The notes under the pieces are model-generated. The model was given only the letters and a program-made list of their open reading frames with translations. It had not been told where the DNA came from and made no database searches. Source: Agapetus fuscipes (lineage: Eukaryota > Arthropoda > Insecta > Trichoptera > Glossosomatidae). Taken from it: DNA of 64,000 nt. Positions 11,960 to 25,700 of this stretch are shown here, one piece after another. The DNA is taken from the NCBI GenBank assembly GCA_951799405.1, contig OX637342.1, positions 4,836,001 through 4,900,000 of the forward strand, read 5' to 3'. The translations under genes were made by a program, and so were the position numbers. Position 1 is the stretch's first letter; each line of letters starts with the position of its first letter.

Positions 11960-12745
11960 ATAAAAACATCATCGCAGGTTGTTTTTAAGATGTACTAGAA
12001 GTTTTTTTTAAGTTTAGACTTGCAACACTGTTTATATATTTTTTTCAAAGTAATTATTTTCGCACATATAGAGATACAAACAAATACAGGATTTTTTATT
12101 AAAAAAAAACACGTTTACGTTCTAGAATTTCTTACAGACATTTTCCTTATTTGTATTTCACTTATTTGACCTTCTTTATTTTAAACAAACACCCTTAAAT
12201 AATGCAAAACAAGTCAAGAGTATTATTCGATTTATTAATCTCCTAAATGACATTGAAAACTTCAGGTAGGTAAAGTTCAGGTACGTTCTTACGTAAAAGA
12301 ATCTTGACCTTTGTAACAACAAGACATTATGACGAGGAAGTACATAAGATATACAATACAGCTTTTGAGCTACTTTAATAAACTTCATTTTTTTTTTATT
12401 TTACATTTTTTTTTTTTACTTTGTGCTTAAATATTGTTCACACTTTAATTTCTGTACTGGTGGTTTCACGGCACGGGAACTAATGGGTACTGATTCTCTA
12501 CAAAGCACTGCAATCCGTATTTATAGGATGAATAGAGTTTATTCTCGCATATACCAGACTGTTATCGAACAGAAGTTTCCAGCAAATACAACTTTAAAAC
12601 ATTTACGTCTATACACACATATGCAAGCAAATAAATGCACGCCTATCATAAGTAAGTAAAAAAAACATAAACACACAATAAGAAGTAAGTAAATACACAT
12701 AGACATAAACTCATACCTTCGTAACAATATGAAAACAACATTTCG
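11960..12745. other. Intergenic AT-rich DNA
   Basis: No gene recognised. Contains T-runs at 12387-12418 and a weak T1-like patch at 12575-12640. Confidence 0.4.
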
Positions 12746-12749
12746 ATAT

Positions 12750-12965
12750 TTTTTAGGGTTTGGTGGTTCACACAGATTAGTCCATTGACTATTTGCATAA
12801 TAATCAATTTAAGTTGTTCTCTTGATAATGACCGTTTGATAACATCGAAAGCGCTCGAGGAAATAAATCAACTAGTGAAGAAAAACTTTGTGTTTTACTT
12901 TTACATTATTAATTTAAAATGTATCTTCACAATGTCGATACACAAGCCCTTAAACTTTTAATTTA
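12750..12965 (+). repeat. PLE-like terminal-repeat relic
   Basis: CTTGATAATGACCG (12831) followed by ATCGAAAGCGCTCGAGG (12845-12860) resembles a decayed hammerhead core (GAAAG-cg-CUC). The same block, inverted, occurs at 24290-24410. Confidence 0.5.
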
Positions 12966-13177
12966 AAATTAGTTATTTATTGAAAATAAAAACACACCGT
13001 TGTAGTTCACTTTTTCAATGAATTTTTATTTTTATGATTCTAACATTTTCTTCTTACAAGGCATCTTCTGGACAGTCTATTTTGAAGTTAGTATCCACTT
13101 CTTTGAAAGAAACCCTTGAAAAAGTGGATGCGAAAATATCTTTGAAGAATTAAATTTAGTAAAATGACAAATTGACA

Positions 13178-13352
13178 AATGACGGACAGTGGGAAGGCCA
13201 CGTTCAAGATGGCTGGATGGAGTGGTGGCGGATTGCCGTGCAGTGGGAATGTGGGACTGGAGGAGGAAGACGTTGGATAGACAGCGCTGGCAGCGGTTGC
13301 TGAGGGAGGCCAAGACCCACCCCGGGTTGTCGTGCCAATGATGATGATGATG
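13178..13352 (+). mobile_element. LINE 3' end with (ATG)n tail
   Basis: GATGGCTGGATGGAGTGGTG, ACAGCGCTGGCAGCG and GACCCACCCCGGG, then (ATG)6. GC-rich coding-like text followed by a short tandem tail is typical of a truncated LINE. Confidence 0.55.
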
Positions 13353-13379
13353 ATGAAAATGACAAATTCTAAAAACAAC

Positions 13380-13900
13380 ATTGGTAGAGGCATTAACTTT
13401 GTAATCTTTCATCTTAAAATGATTCATGATGGCAGTAATTTCTTCCATAGTGCTTGTTTGACTTGTCTACCATTTGATTGGAAGATGACCTTAAAAGAAC
13501 ATGATAATATGAGAATTGTTTTAAATGGTGTTCGGTGTTATGGCCGAGGGGGCCAGGTGGGCTGATCTTCCTAGCGTGTTTGGAATAGAACAACGTTGGT
13601 TAGATCCCCGCCTGGGTCATTTGACCATTTCTTTGACCCTGGTGTAACAGATATTATTGGGTAATTATTAATTAATAATTCATTACAATAAACAATAATT
13701 AATTATTATTTGATGGTACCTGTTTCTGGCCAGGAAGAATAGGTTGGTGAATTGCATTATTCTTCACAAATCTATTTTTATAAATAAAACAAAAACAATT
13801 TCCAGTTTTCATAAGACACATTGGTCCAGTACACATACAAACATTGCTTATGTGAAATTACCTTCGATGGACATAAGACAAACTAGCACTAAGGGTACGA
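13380..13900 (+). repeat. Dispersed repeat (as 2960-3350) interrupted by S3
   Basis: 13384-13527 and 13786-13895 match blocks at 2960-3390; the intervening 13528-13785 is an S3 SINE. Confidence 0.5.
13528..13785 (+). repeat. S3 SINE
   Basis: Head TATGGCCGAGGGGGCCAGG, GGTTAGATCCCCG, ATTATTGGGTAATTATTAAT and TTTCTGGCCAGGAAGAATAG; ends in an A-rich tail. Confidence 0.75.
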
Positions 13901-14096
13901 CATGTCTTGCTTGTATAAAAAGGACGGCGGCCGAGGACAAATACGGATGGAGACTCAAGATAGCAGAGGTCAAAGGGAGATTTGGGTTGCAGGGCCATTT
14001 AAGAAGAAGAAGAATAAAAAATTGACAAATTGTATCACTCTGCTACAACTCTTACGGTGTTATTCGCACACAGCAAATCCATGGCTCAACCGCCTT

Positions 14097-14445
14097 TAAT
14101 CTAATCTAATCTAATCTAAGTTGCAAAGATATGTTACATTGGAGATTCACATTACATGCATTTTCACAAGCAGACACGTACAAGTTCGCGCTTGCACATG
14201 CCGCATGTGAACCTACAACATAAAAAAACAAATATCAAATGGACGTACACCCTGCAACTCTTGCCGTCCTTCCCTGAAACAGGGGTGACATTTTTTTTTT
14301 TTTTAAGAAATCCTGTGCGGGAGACTCCCTAGATTCTAAAGACTCTAGGGGTCTATGACACTTGTTGTAGTGCCGCAGACATTGGCAAAGTGAACCATTT
14401 TTACAGCATGGGTGGTCAGCCGCATACCAACCTATAAGTCTTAAT
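14097..14445 (-). repeat. T1 repeat with an internal insert
   Basis: Tail (CTAAT)n at 14097-14117, core to 14291, then about 85 bp of foreign sequence (T-run, TGCGGGAGACTCCC, GACTCTAGGGGTC) before T1 resumes at about 14380 and ends CCAACCTATAAGTC. Confidence 0.75.
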
Positions 14446-15605
14446 GTGAATTATCATCTGTTCATTTGCCAAAATACCAATCAAATTGGCGCTTATTTTT
14501 ATGACAGCTTCCAAACATTTGAAATTAAACATAAATTTAAAATAATCTAGACGCACTTTATATTTAAAATCAAGCAATTAAAATTGACCTAGACAATAGT
14601 GTGACGTCACCCAACCGGGTTTGGTAGGGAAAAGGCGTCGCAGTAGCGACGTTTTCGTCAAAAATGAGTTAAGAATGCTATCCTACTTAAAATTGTCCGC
14701 TCTTTCTAATGCGCTTACTCCCATAGCTCTACGATGATTTTTTGTTGTTTATGCCCAAGCAAACAACTGCGTTTTCGAAGTATGGTTTTGGTGTAACCGA
14801 CAAGATTTTGGCTTTTTTGTCCTAAAGGCGCTTATGACATACAAATACGTAAAACATCATTAAACCACATTAATAGGAATGCCAATAAATGCCTTTATTT
14901 TTTTAATTTTAGAGCTGTTTTGATTTTAACGATATGATAAAAAATAATTGCTATCCTGAGCAATTTATTTTTTGTCGCTTATGCCCTAGGTACTTCCATT
15001 GAACCGTCGATATGTATTCTTTTTCTTTTTTCTAAGCATGTGGGTACTAAAATATTCATGCTTTTTTTTAATAAAATGCGTATTTTTTCATAGAAAATAC
15101 CATTTGTATACATTCAAAATAATGTTCCCACATCTATCAATATATATTCTATCTTCAATCCATGCATTTTTATCCTACAAAATGATTCATAGCTTTAAAC
15201 TAAAATCCCCTTATTCATAAAAAGGTTTTAATTTTTTTAACCAGCTTAAAGTCAATTTCCCCGTACTATAAAAGTGGGTTTAACTCAAGTAGTAGGCTCA
15301 ACCAGTTTTATGAATAAGGCCGAAAGGGTTTCTTCAGATAACTCATTTAAAACGAGCGTGGGAGTGAGACATAAAGAATTACTGGAGTCGACATAAATAA
15401 AAGGAGACGAACCCTGTATAATATGGAGTCTTTGCTAAGGTTCAAAACTCGACAATCCTGTTCAGCTGGTGAACCAAAGTCGGCTTATATCTGAAGTTTA
15501 AGTGCAAGCCGAGATAACTAGAAACATTTAAATAAAATAACAACTACCTATGGCTATAGGTAATGGTGCACCTGTGACTGCGAGGTATCTAATTTATATT
15601 GTACT
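14446..15605. other. Intergenic DNA, no gene recognised
   Basis: AT-rich. A GTGACGTCACCCAACCGGG patch at 14602 and CGTCGCAGTAGCGACG at 14634 (inverted) hint at an old TIR element, but I found no second end. Confidence 0.35.
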
Positions 15606-15611
15606 ATTTTT

Positions 15612-16165
15612 CTTCAAGGATCGATATATCGGTTGGTAGAGTGCTTGTATTCCATGCCGTGAGCTCGGGTTCAAATCCCACCGAGGGTGTCAGAAATGAT
15701 TTTCCGTTTCGGTGTTTTTTTTTTTTTTAATAAATTTGTGAAGAGGAATGCAATTCACCAACCTATTTTACCTGGCCAGTTGTCTTCATGCGAAAGCAGA
15801 AGCTTGTGTGCATGCAACGACATCTGAACCAGGGTCAATGATATGGTCAAAGGGGCCAGCCGTGGCTCGAACCAACGTTATCTGAACCAAATACGCTAGC
15901 TGAACAAGCGTCTTGACCGCCGTGACCATAGCACCGACAATTTCAAACCCCAAAATAAAATACCGGCAAGATTTACTCAGCCTTCATAAGCAATGAGCGT
16001 CAGCCCCCTCGGGAGCTGGAAAACCTCCACTTCAACTGAAGTGGTTGCCGTAAGGCCGGCTCTTTTACCTTTTAAAATAAATAAGTTCCACTCGTCACAT
16101 GATAAAACCTTCGGGGATAGCGTGGCAAGAAGTTACACTATATGTGTAGCTTACTTGCGTTGCGA
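15612..16165 (+). repeat. S1 SINE split by an S3 SINE
   Basis: S1 head 15612-15720 and body 15946-16165 are one copy. The gap holds S3 in - orientation. Confidence 0.8.
15720..15945 (-). repeat. S3 SINE nested in S1
   Basis: Begins with a T-run (A tail), then GAATGCAATTCACCAACC, ACCTGGCCAGTTG, TGAACCAGGGTCAATG and the inverted head ending GCCGTGACCATAGCACCGAC. Confidence 0.8.
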
Positions 16166-16588
16166 GTTACGTTATAAGCTGGAAGATAATTATAAATTTA
16201 CACACATTTTGGAGCTCAATTGAAGCAAAAAAGTCGCTTGCAGTCCCCTGTACATTTTTTTTAATTTGTGCCATCTTCTTGCACTTGACTTTTCAATACT
16301 TTTTCTCAATGGAACTGCGTGCTCCGAGCATTTATTTTTAATCCTTGATCTAACCGATGAAAATCAAACAAACAAAGGACATTTAATTTTATATTCTTAA
16401 TTCAAACCATAGAATTCAAACGCTTAAAAAAAGAACGACATTGCGTGCGCAGGCAGGGGAGTCTATGCCCTAAGCAAGGGCGATCGCGGTGGATTTCACA
16501 AGCCAGCGCGTCAGGTAGGTATATTAATAATTAAAATTTATACCTACCCGCCCAATAATTAGATTTTCCTCTCGCGGCTCGAGCAGCT

Positions 16589-16625
16589 TTATAAACGATA
16601 TCGCAAGCGGCCGAGACAGCATTTG
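16589..16625 (+). promoter_or_regulatory. Core promoter of JHBP gene 2
   Basis: TTATAAA at 16589-16595, in a GC-rich stretch (16440-16650) that stands out from AT-rich surroundings, sits about 120 bp before the ATG at 16712. ACAGCATTTG about 25-30 bp downstream could be the initiator. Same layout as gene 1, which supports both. Confidence 0.5.
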
Positions 16626-16711
16626 TCCTAATACCACCAGAAGGGAGTGAACTCTTTGGGGTGCATTTAAAATACCTAATTCGTGAATATTCATTTTAAC
16701 ACTGAATAGCC

Positions 16712-19700
16712 ATGACATCTATTAATTTCAATAGAAAAATTGTTGCTACGATTTTAGTGGTTGTTTGTGCCTGGATTAGTGTAAATGGCTCTGTACTTCG
16801 TAAGTTTATTTTATTTTTTGTAATTAAAAAAAAAATTGACGTTACTTCCCTTCTGCAAATCCGTAGCTGATTCACCGCCTAAAGTGAAATTTACAGTCAA
16901 AATAAAAACAATGATCCTTGGATCGCCTGTGGATCAATGCTTGTGTTAATTATGCCCTTATATTTGTACACCTGAACAATGTTAAATAATCTTGTAAAAT
17001 TAATGAGAGTTAAAAATGGGGAAAAGTCCACTAACTTCATTTTCATAAACAAAAAATTATGGCTTTTAGCATGTTAACAGTAATAAGAATTTTTCGTACA
17101 TTTTATAATAAAAACTTTTATTTGATTTCTTCTTTCTTTCTAACACAATAAAATCAAATAGATATTCTCAAATTGCTAATTTTATGATATCCCCAATCCA
17201 ATATTTAAAAATTCAAACTTTTTTTTTAGATTCAAAACTTTTATCGTTTAAGATTTTACCTTAAACTCTCTTTGACGTATTTATTATTACAATAAAATTC
17301 ATCAGTTGATTCATTCTCTTTTCTTAAAAATACCGCAACTATTTTGACCTGTCAATCCAAAAACAAAATATGCTCCGAACATTTCTGAATTCACCATTTT
17401 TTCTCTAGCTTCGTTCATCACCCCTTGCAACCGTTCTTCTCCATCCGCCTTCAACAAATGTCTCCTGTCCACGGCCAACGCGGTGGCAAAAGTCTTTAGC
17501 AAGGGAATCCCGGAGCTGGGAGTCAAGCCCCTGGATCCTGTCAACCTGAAGAAGATCTCCATCGACGCTCCCGGCCTGAAGATCCTCTTTGACAACGTTG
17601 TCCTCACTGGATTGTCCACAGGAAAATTTAACGATTACAAGTAAGTCAAAATCTCATCTAATCTAAGTTGCAAAGATATGTAACATTGGGGGTTCACATT
17701 ATATGCATTCTCACAATCAAACACGTCCAAGTTCGCGCTTGTACCTACATGCCGCATGTGAACCTACAGCATAAAAACCCAAATCTCAAATGGACATACA
17801 CCTTGCAACTCTTGTCGTCCTTCCCTGAAACAGGGGTGACATTGGCAAAGTGAATATTTTTTTACAGTATAGGTGGTCAGCTGCGTGCCCACCTATAAGT
17901 CAAGGAACATATAGAACAAGTTTAATTTTTAAATCGCAAATAATAATATATTGTATACTCATCAAAACATATACAGAATACAATATTCTAATTTAATAAA
18001 CCCCTGTCCTAGCCCCAACATTACAGATCAACCGCCATTTCAACAAATGCAAATTTTGAGTTGATCTGCACTAAAATAAAAGAAACAAAAAAGTGCTTAG
18101 CGATGTTTAAAATACTATATTGACATGCTGGGGTGGAAGTCTCGATGACTGTCGATAGATCTTACCGTATCTACGAGTATTTGAAGAAAGGACGAAATAA
18201 ATCATGTCGACTTATCACCAGCTGATCCATTTTATATGGAACAACGATCAACTGGCCAAGCACCACCATGTTTTATATCATCCTATCTTCAAATAGGTAC
18301 GGTAAGGTCTACAGATGGCTGTCGAGACTTCTATCCCAATACTACAAAGCTTAATTGCCTAATAATAATAATATTTAATTACCTCGTTATGTAATTATTA
18401 AAAAAATGTTACTTTTTAACTCTTTCGCTAAAGCTCGAAGCTTAGATTTTTTATGGTATCCTATGGCGCAGTTTTATCGATATTTCAGATTTGTCAACTT
18501 ATGATTGAATTTAAATAATATATTTATTTTTACCGTGATACTTTAACAATAATTATAATGGCCTTCGATACGAGATCGATTGAAAAAGAAAACGATCTTC
18601 TTTGTAAGAAAATGATTCTTTATATTTTTAGATACAATTTTACAAGCAGAATTAATTAAGTATATTAATACATTAATTGCAGCATGGATTTTATTATAAG
18701 TTCCTTTAATTACATTTTTCCTTAAGTTTCATACTATACTTTATTCATTGCGAATAAAAAATCTACTTTATCGTCGACTTAATAAAAATTAAATAAAAAC
18801 CCAAAGGAAAAAAAAACAAAAGACATGCATTATTTTAATGCATTTTTATTCTCACCATTTATAATTATGGCAATCCAAACTTCAAGGACAAAACTGTTGG
18901 AACATTATGTAAAACCTATTCCTGTTACATGCATTCTCACAAGCCAATACGTATTAGTTCGCGATTACACATGCCGCATGTGGACTTACAACATAAAAAA
19001 CAAATCTCAAATGAACATTAGTCCTGCAACTCTTGCCTATCTTCCCTGAAACAGAGGTGACATTGGCAAAGTGATGCAAGTTTTATAGCATAAGTGGTCA
19101 GCCTCATACCAACCTATAACTCAAGGAACTAGATTTTGGATTAGATTGGATTAAATAATGGATATAAAAATAACAAAAAAATGAGGTCGGGACATTTTTG
19201 AATTCGGAACTTTTTCTCGGCGAGCAAACGTCACTCTTGTATGGGGCTGCGTCCGTTGCAACCAATAGCAAAATATTTGTATGCCTTTCCCTAGCAACCC
19301 GGCCGGATGACCTCACAATATTGTCTATGCCAATTCGCGGGCGGACCTCAATCAGAAGTTTTCTTTATGTAATAAACCTAAGATTGTTTATTCCATTTTG
19401 TTATACTTGGCGCTGCACCATGCACACAGATCCTTGATCGTCAACTTTAAACAATGGCGTTTGTAGACATTCACCTTCAGAACTAAAAGAGCCTTGTCAG
19501 TAAAATAATATAAAGTGTGAAATGTAAATAAACACACACTTCCCATTTATTTCATGACATTTATTGTAAGTACTTCAAATGGTTGGCGTAAGGTCGCCCC
19601 CCTTACTTGTAAAAATAAATAGGTTCCACTCTCCACATATTACCTATGACTCCCTCGCGGAGAGCGCGCTAAGAAGCCTTCTTTTCTGTAAAATTAAAAA

Positions 19701-22700
19701 GGTTATATTTGCTTTGTGCGACCCTCTCGAGGAGAACGTGGAAACAAGTAACACTACATATGTAGCTTAGTAGTGGTTTTAGCGGTAACATGAGGATTTT
19801 TCTATTTATTTAAATACTGTGGTAAACCTAACAAATTACCCACAAATTTATTCTTGAAAAAGTAATGTAGAAATAAGGTGAATACGTTTAAAAACAAACT
19901 GTTCGATTTTTGACCCACCATTGCAGGAAAATTTGTATTATTTTTGACGTTTATTTTACGTCATAGCCAACGTCTTCAGGAGACACCCATGTTGAGTGAC
20001 GAGCAATGATGAACTCTTATAAAAATATCTGAATAGTTAAATTCATTTTCAAGTAAATTTGAAATTGTAAACATGTCAAACGACTGTTGAATCAGTTTAA
20101 ATTCACGGTGAAAATATTTTTAAAGATGTCTAATTTTAGATAAACCTTAATGGTTGATCTTGAGCTAAGGTTACGCTTTGGGCTCGTGGTCGAAAGGTAG
20201 TGATTTCAATTCCTAACAAAAAACTAAGATTTAAATTTTCAACAAAAGCTCTTTGCCGGAGCAAAAAAATTAACTACCTTTGTGAGAGAACGATCACAAA
20301 CGCACATCCAGTTTTAAATCAACTGGGTCTTACTAGAAAAAATTGGAGCTGACTAGCAACGACCAAGCTTTCAGAGGGCTCTTAATGTGTAGTTGACACA
20401 AAAATAAATCCAAACCAAATAAAAAAAAAACATAAAAAAGATTGAAGTTTATTTATTTATACCTCGGCAAGTGAGATGGGTAATAATACTTTTTAATTAA
20501 GAAAAATGTTAACATAAAATTGACATAAGACCACACGTGCTTTTCAATTTTGCATTTAATAAAGTAATAGTCAAAATAATTACTTATAAAACGAAATCAA
20601 TCGCTTAGGAAAAATTTGATCACTGATGAATTAAACTTGATTTAGCCTGCGGTGATTTTCATAAATTTGAATTCGCAAATCAAAGGAAAAATACCATCTA
20701 CCTACCTGACTTTATGCACGTCTCTACCCAGACAACAAATCCATACGTTTCAGCTCTCTTGTGTTAACCAAAGTATAATAACAGCACCTAAAGAGAGCGT
20801 TTCAATTTTCATACAGTTTTGTTAAAACTCAATGGTCGAGTCTGGTATTAAAACATAATACTTGGTCAGGTTTGCAAATTATCATCTTCGTCGGACTAAG
20901 TTCAAGGTCAAGTGAATATAATAAAACAATACACTTAGGTAAAATAGCCAACACTTCAAAGCGCGCACATCCTTATTATGCAACTGATAAAACTGCAGGG
21001 GATTAACAATTCAATATCATCAATCAACCAATGCCAACGCTGTCTAATGATCTGTCCGTCTAACAAACGCCTTTCGCCTTCCAGTCCCATACTTCTGGCA
21101 AGCAACCCATCAGCCACCATAACGTATTTGTTCTTTGGCTTATACTTAGATCAGAATGAGGGTTACCCTCTAAACTGTAGAAATTGTTTCACTTTGCCAA
21201 TGTCACCCCTGTTTCAGGGAAGGTCGGCAAGAGTTGCAGGGCTTATGTTCATTTGAGTTTGGGTTTTTATACTGTAGGTCCACATGCGGCATGTGTGAGC
21301 GCGAAATTATGCGGGTCTGCTTGTGGGAATGCATTTAATATGATTCTCAAATGATACATATCTTTGCAGCTTAGATTTAGATTTTTTAGACCCAGCTATT
21401 TCAGGGAAGATCGTCCAGAGTTCCTGGGTGTATTATATTATTATTATATTTATTATTTATCTATTTTAAACTATATTATAGATCAATTCTTAAAATTAAT
21501 TACAGCGATTAGTGCAGTGCAAAAACGGCTTTGTATAAATTTTCCACTCTGATCCGGACAAACCAGAGTTCAACAACCGGTTCATTAAATTTGTAATAAT
21601 TGGCAAACTAAATATGCTTGGTTTTAAAAAATATATCTATATAAATTCTTATTTAGTTTCATTCACCCCTAGCGGAATGACGACAGAGCTACAGTTACAG
21701 TCGACCATCCTCGCCTGTCTATCGTCTTTGCTCTCCAGCTGTGTGTCTGCCCTGGCTGCATCTATGTTGACAACGTCCATCCGGCATCCATCACATTTTT
21801 GGCCTTCCTGGGCTAGAAGTCTAATCACCACGGTAATTCTTACCTACCTAATATCGGTAATATTTGTATGAAGACCTGTCAATCCAAGATGGCCGCAAGT
21901 GAATAGCTGATTAGTCTTCCTACAAATATTAGCGATATTTGGTAGGTAAGAATTACCGTGGTGATGAGACTTCCATACCAGGTCTCCTTTTTCCACTAGA
22001 TTTGGTTTCGCAAACAGTCCCTAATTAATTAATAAACTGCATTTTTTTAAATTATTTCCCTGCATTTGTTGATGGCAATTGAGTTAAATTATTTCTCTAC
22101 ATATTTTCTGCAATATTTCTTTTCATTAAAAATAATGATTTTAATTAAACACATGAGTGTGTAAAACGCAATAAAAATAAAATAGTGCTACTTTGCATTT
22201 TACATACCACATAAAATCAATTATTCAAAATTAAAATAATACACTTCCATAAAATAAACGTCATTTTCATCAATAAAAATCAATTTACAGCTCCTTTGTA
22301 AACACATCATTAAGCACCAAGCACCATAATACGGGTACTAGCTTATCATTACTTTATTACGACTAATTATTGCTTATAGCCTTGCTATACCTTCTTACAT
22401 ATCAGTGGTTTGAAACCCATGGTCCACGAGAGCCCTAAAAACTTTCTGTTGCAGTCTCACTTTGTATTGGTATAGGCAGATAGGCGCATACTCCTTTCTC
22501 TCCCTGTGCCTAGTTTATGTATTTAACACATAACAGTTTAATTTCAGATCTAAAAATTACTTTATTCGAACCATAAAGTGGCATGTTGATACATCGTATT
22601 CCAAGATTTAGGGTGCCAGAAACTAAAAATAAAGTTGCTTGATTTTGTGTTTAAAAATAATATAGTGTTTTGAGTTAAAAATACCATTCAAAAATATTTC

Positions 22701-25700
22701 GTATATTGCCATATAGTCTAATGGTGTTATTCACACACAAGTCGATGACTCAACTGCTGCCTAACGGGAATTTTCAATACAAAAAAAACAACGATCTGTA
22801 GATCAGCTATAGATCAAATGTTTTGTGAATAGCTCAGTAAGAGATTTAAATAATAAACAACTAATAGGTATATTAAACATCCCATTTAAATTTGTTTATA
22901 CGTTTTCAAAAATCTGCATCCTCTTTTTTCTCAGTTTGTCACTTTTTTACTTTTGGCACTCTAGATTTGGGGATTTATTATGTGTGAAGTTTTTCGCAAT
23001 AAAATTGACTTAACGACAACTCAATTTACAAAGAAGTTACAAGCTGAAAAAGTATGTTAACTCAAGTCAAGTCATAGAAATATTATTATCTTTAAAATAT
23101 AATCACAAAACTGTTATTTATCCTCCAGAATTGTTTTGTTTCTGGTCGAAACAAAACATTAAAATGGTCCCTAGTCGAATAAAAACAATCAAATAATTCG
23201 TAGTCAAAAAAGGTGAAGTACCACTCCACTGCTCATACAAATGAAAAAAAAGCAAAATCTTGTTTATTTGAAGTATGATTCCTTACACGAGGAATTCAAG
23301 AGACGTAAAAAGCACTTACAGATGCTTTGTTTACTTGCAGATGTCATAATAAATTAATGTAGCCTTTAACCTTACCTAAGTTTATTTCTCTTTTTCTTCT
23401 ATAGTTTTTTTTTAACTAAATCGTATCAGAAAATATAACTCTAAAAACAAATTCTTAAACAAAATTGACTATTAAAAAAAACTTTCATTAACAAGCTAAC
23501 ATTTTGGTCCATTTTTGTATATTTTTTTTTTCTCAAATTCCTTCACTTGAAACCTGCGTAAATTAAAACGAAATTTGATAATTAATTATGTATGTGTAGC
23601 ATCATCATCACTACATACGTTGGAATGAGGCTGACCACCCATACTGTACAAAAATGGTTCACTTTGCTAATGTCACTCCTGTTTCAGGGAAGGTCGGCAA
23701 GAGTTTCAGAGCTTATGTTCATTTGAGATTGGGTTTTTATGTTGTAAGTCCACATGCGGCATGTTTAAGCGCTTACTTATACGTGTCTGCTTGTGGGATT
23801 TCATTTAATATGAATCTTTCAAAAAATTTGCAACTTAAATTATAGACTTTATATCGCTTCTTTAAACTTTCAACTAAAAGTGGTTGGTGTGAGGCCGGCC
23901 CCTTTACCCGTAAAAATAAATAGGTCCCGAATCGTCACATGCGACCCCTTCAGGGATTTAACGCTGGCAAGAAGTTACACTATATGTGTAGCTTAGTTGC
24001 GTTTTTTATTTTTATCTATTTACATACATTTGGGGTAGAATAAAAATAAAAGTAGAAAAAATCATTCTGTCAATTTTATATGCAAATTTTCAACCGAAAC
24101 AAATTTTCCAGTCCCTTATTCGGAAGTGTAATTAAACAAGTAAAATATTCATAAATAAAGTAAACAATTATGTAGATAGATTATACATATTCCCTTCAGA
24201 TAAAATCGTGCCTGAAATAAGTACGTTTGTGTGGTTTTTGCATTATTAAAATATCTAAGTAATTAATTTTGTAAAAATAACACACAAAGTTTTTCTTCAC
24301 GAGTTGATTTATTTCCTCGAGCGCTTTCAATGTTATCAAGAGGACAACTATGTGACAACAAACACAATTAAAAATAAATCTTCACTATGCCAATACACAA
24401 ACCCTTCAACTTTTATATCGGTAAAGGACAACTCGTCCAACGACAGTTTTCGGTCAACGACATTTCGGTCACATATATAATATGTGTTCCACAGAATATC
24501 TTAGCCTACCTTAACCTACTCTCTAACAAACGATTTATTTTCACGATTTGTTATGTAAAATGCTAAGAAAGTTTTCGGTCCTCAAACATCATCCTTTATT
24601 ATATTGCCCTTCGTCGTCGTCTTTCGTCGTCGAGTTTCGATTTTCAAAATCAATGCCATCACAGCAGATGAAACACATTCATGATATATGGCAAATTAAT
24701 TTTTGTATATATGCTGCAATGCTGCGAGCTTTCGCGTTTGTGTTTAAATCTAATCTAATCTAATCTAAGCTGCAAAGATATATATCATTTAAGATTTATA
24801 CTAAATGCATTCCCACAAGCAGATATGTATAATTTCGCGCTAACACATGCCGCATGTGGACCTACAATATAAAAACCCAATCTCAAATGAACATAAGCCT
24901 TGCAACTCTTGCCGTCCTTCCCTGAAACAGGGGTGACATTGGCAAAGTGAACCAATTTTTATATTATGGGTGGTCAGCCGCATAACAACCTATAAGTCAA
25001 GGAACATACATGACAAATTACATTTTTTAAAATCAAAGAATAAAAATAACAATATATACATGGACATAAAAAACTAAATCATAAAACCAAATTCACTTTA
25101 ACAAACCCTAGCCGCCAACATCACAGATCAACCGCCATTTCTTTCTATCCTTGCATACTTCTTTCATTTCCTCCAGAGTCATAACCTTCTTCATACAAGC
25201 TCTTCTTTTATTATGACTCTGGATATTCCATTCATTCGCAATTTCGGATATTTGGTCCATCCATACCTTTCTCGGTCTTCCTCTACCACGACATCCATCT
25301 ATTCTACCAACATATACTTTCTTCGTCAGTCTTTCCTCATTCATTCTCTCCATATGCCCAAACCATCTTAACAAACTTCTTTTAATCTTCACTTTCACAC
25401 TTTCTTTTGCACCACATTCTTTTCTTACAAAATCATTCCTCACCCTGTCACTCCGTTTTTTCCCAATCATACTTCTTAGAAAGTCCATTTCAACAGTATG
25501 GACTTTACTAATTTCACTTTCATTCACCGTCCAGGCCTCGCTTCCATACATCAAGGTGGGTAAAAGTATGCCACTGCGTACCGCCAATCGAGCATTTTTA
25601 GAAATGTTTTGATTTTTGGCGATACAAGCTGTGGCACCCAGTACACACCTGCCCTTCATTACTCTTCTTTCAAGTTCACCTGTCATTCTTCCATCTTTCT

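Noticed and set aside
13332..13565. 77-codon frame starting with a methionine run
   Set aside because: The run is the (ATG)n tail of a truncated LINE and the frame continues into a SINE.
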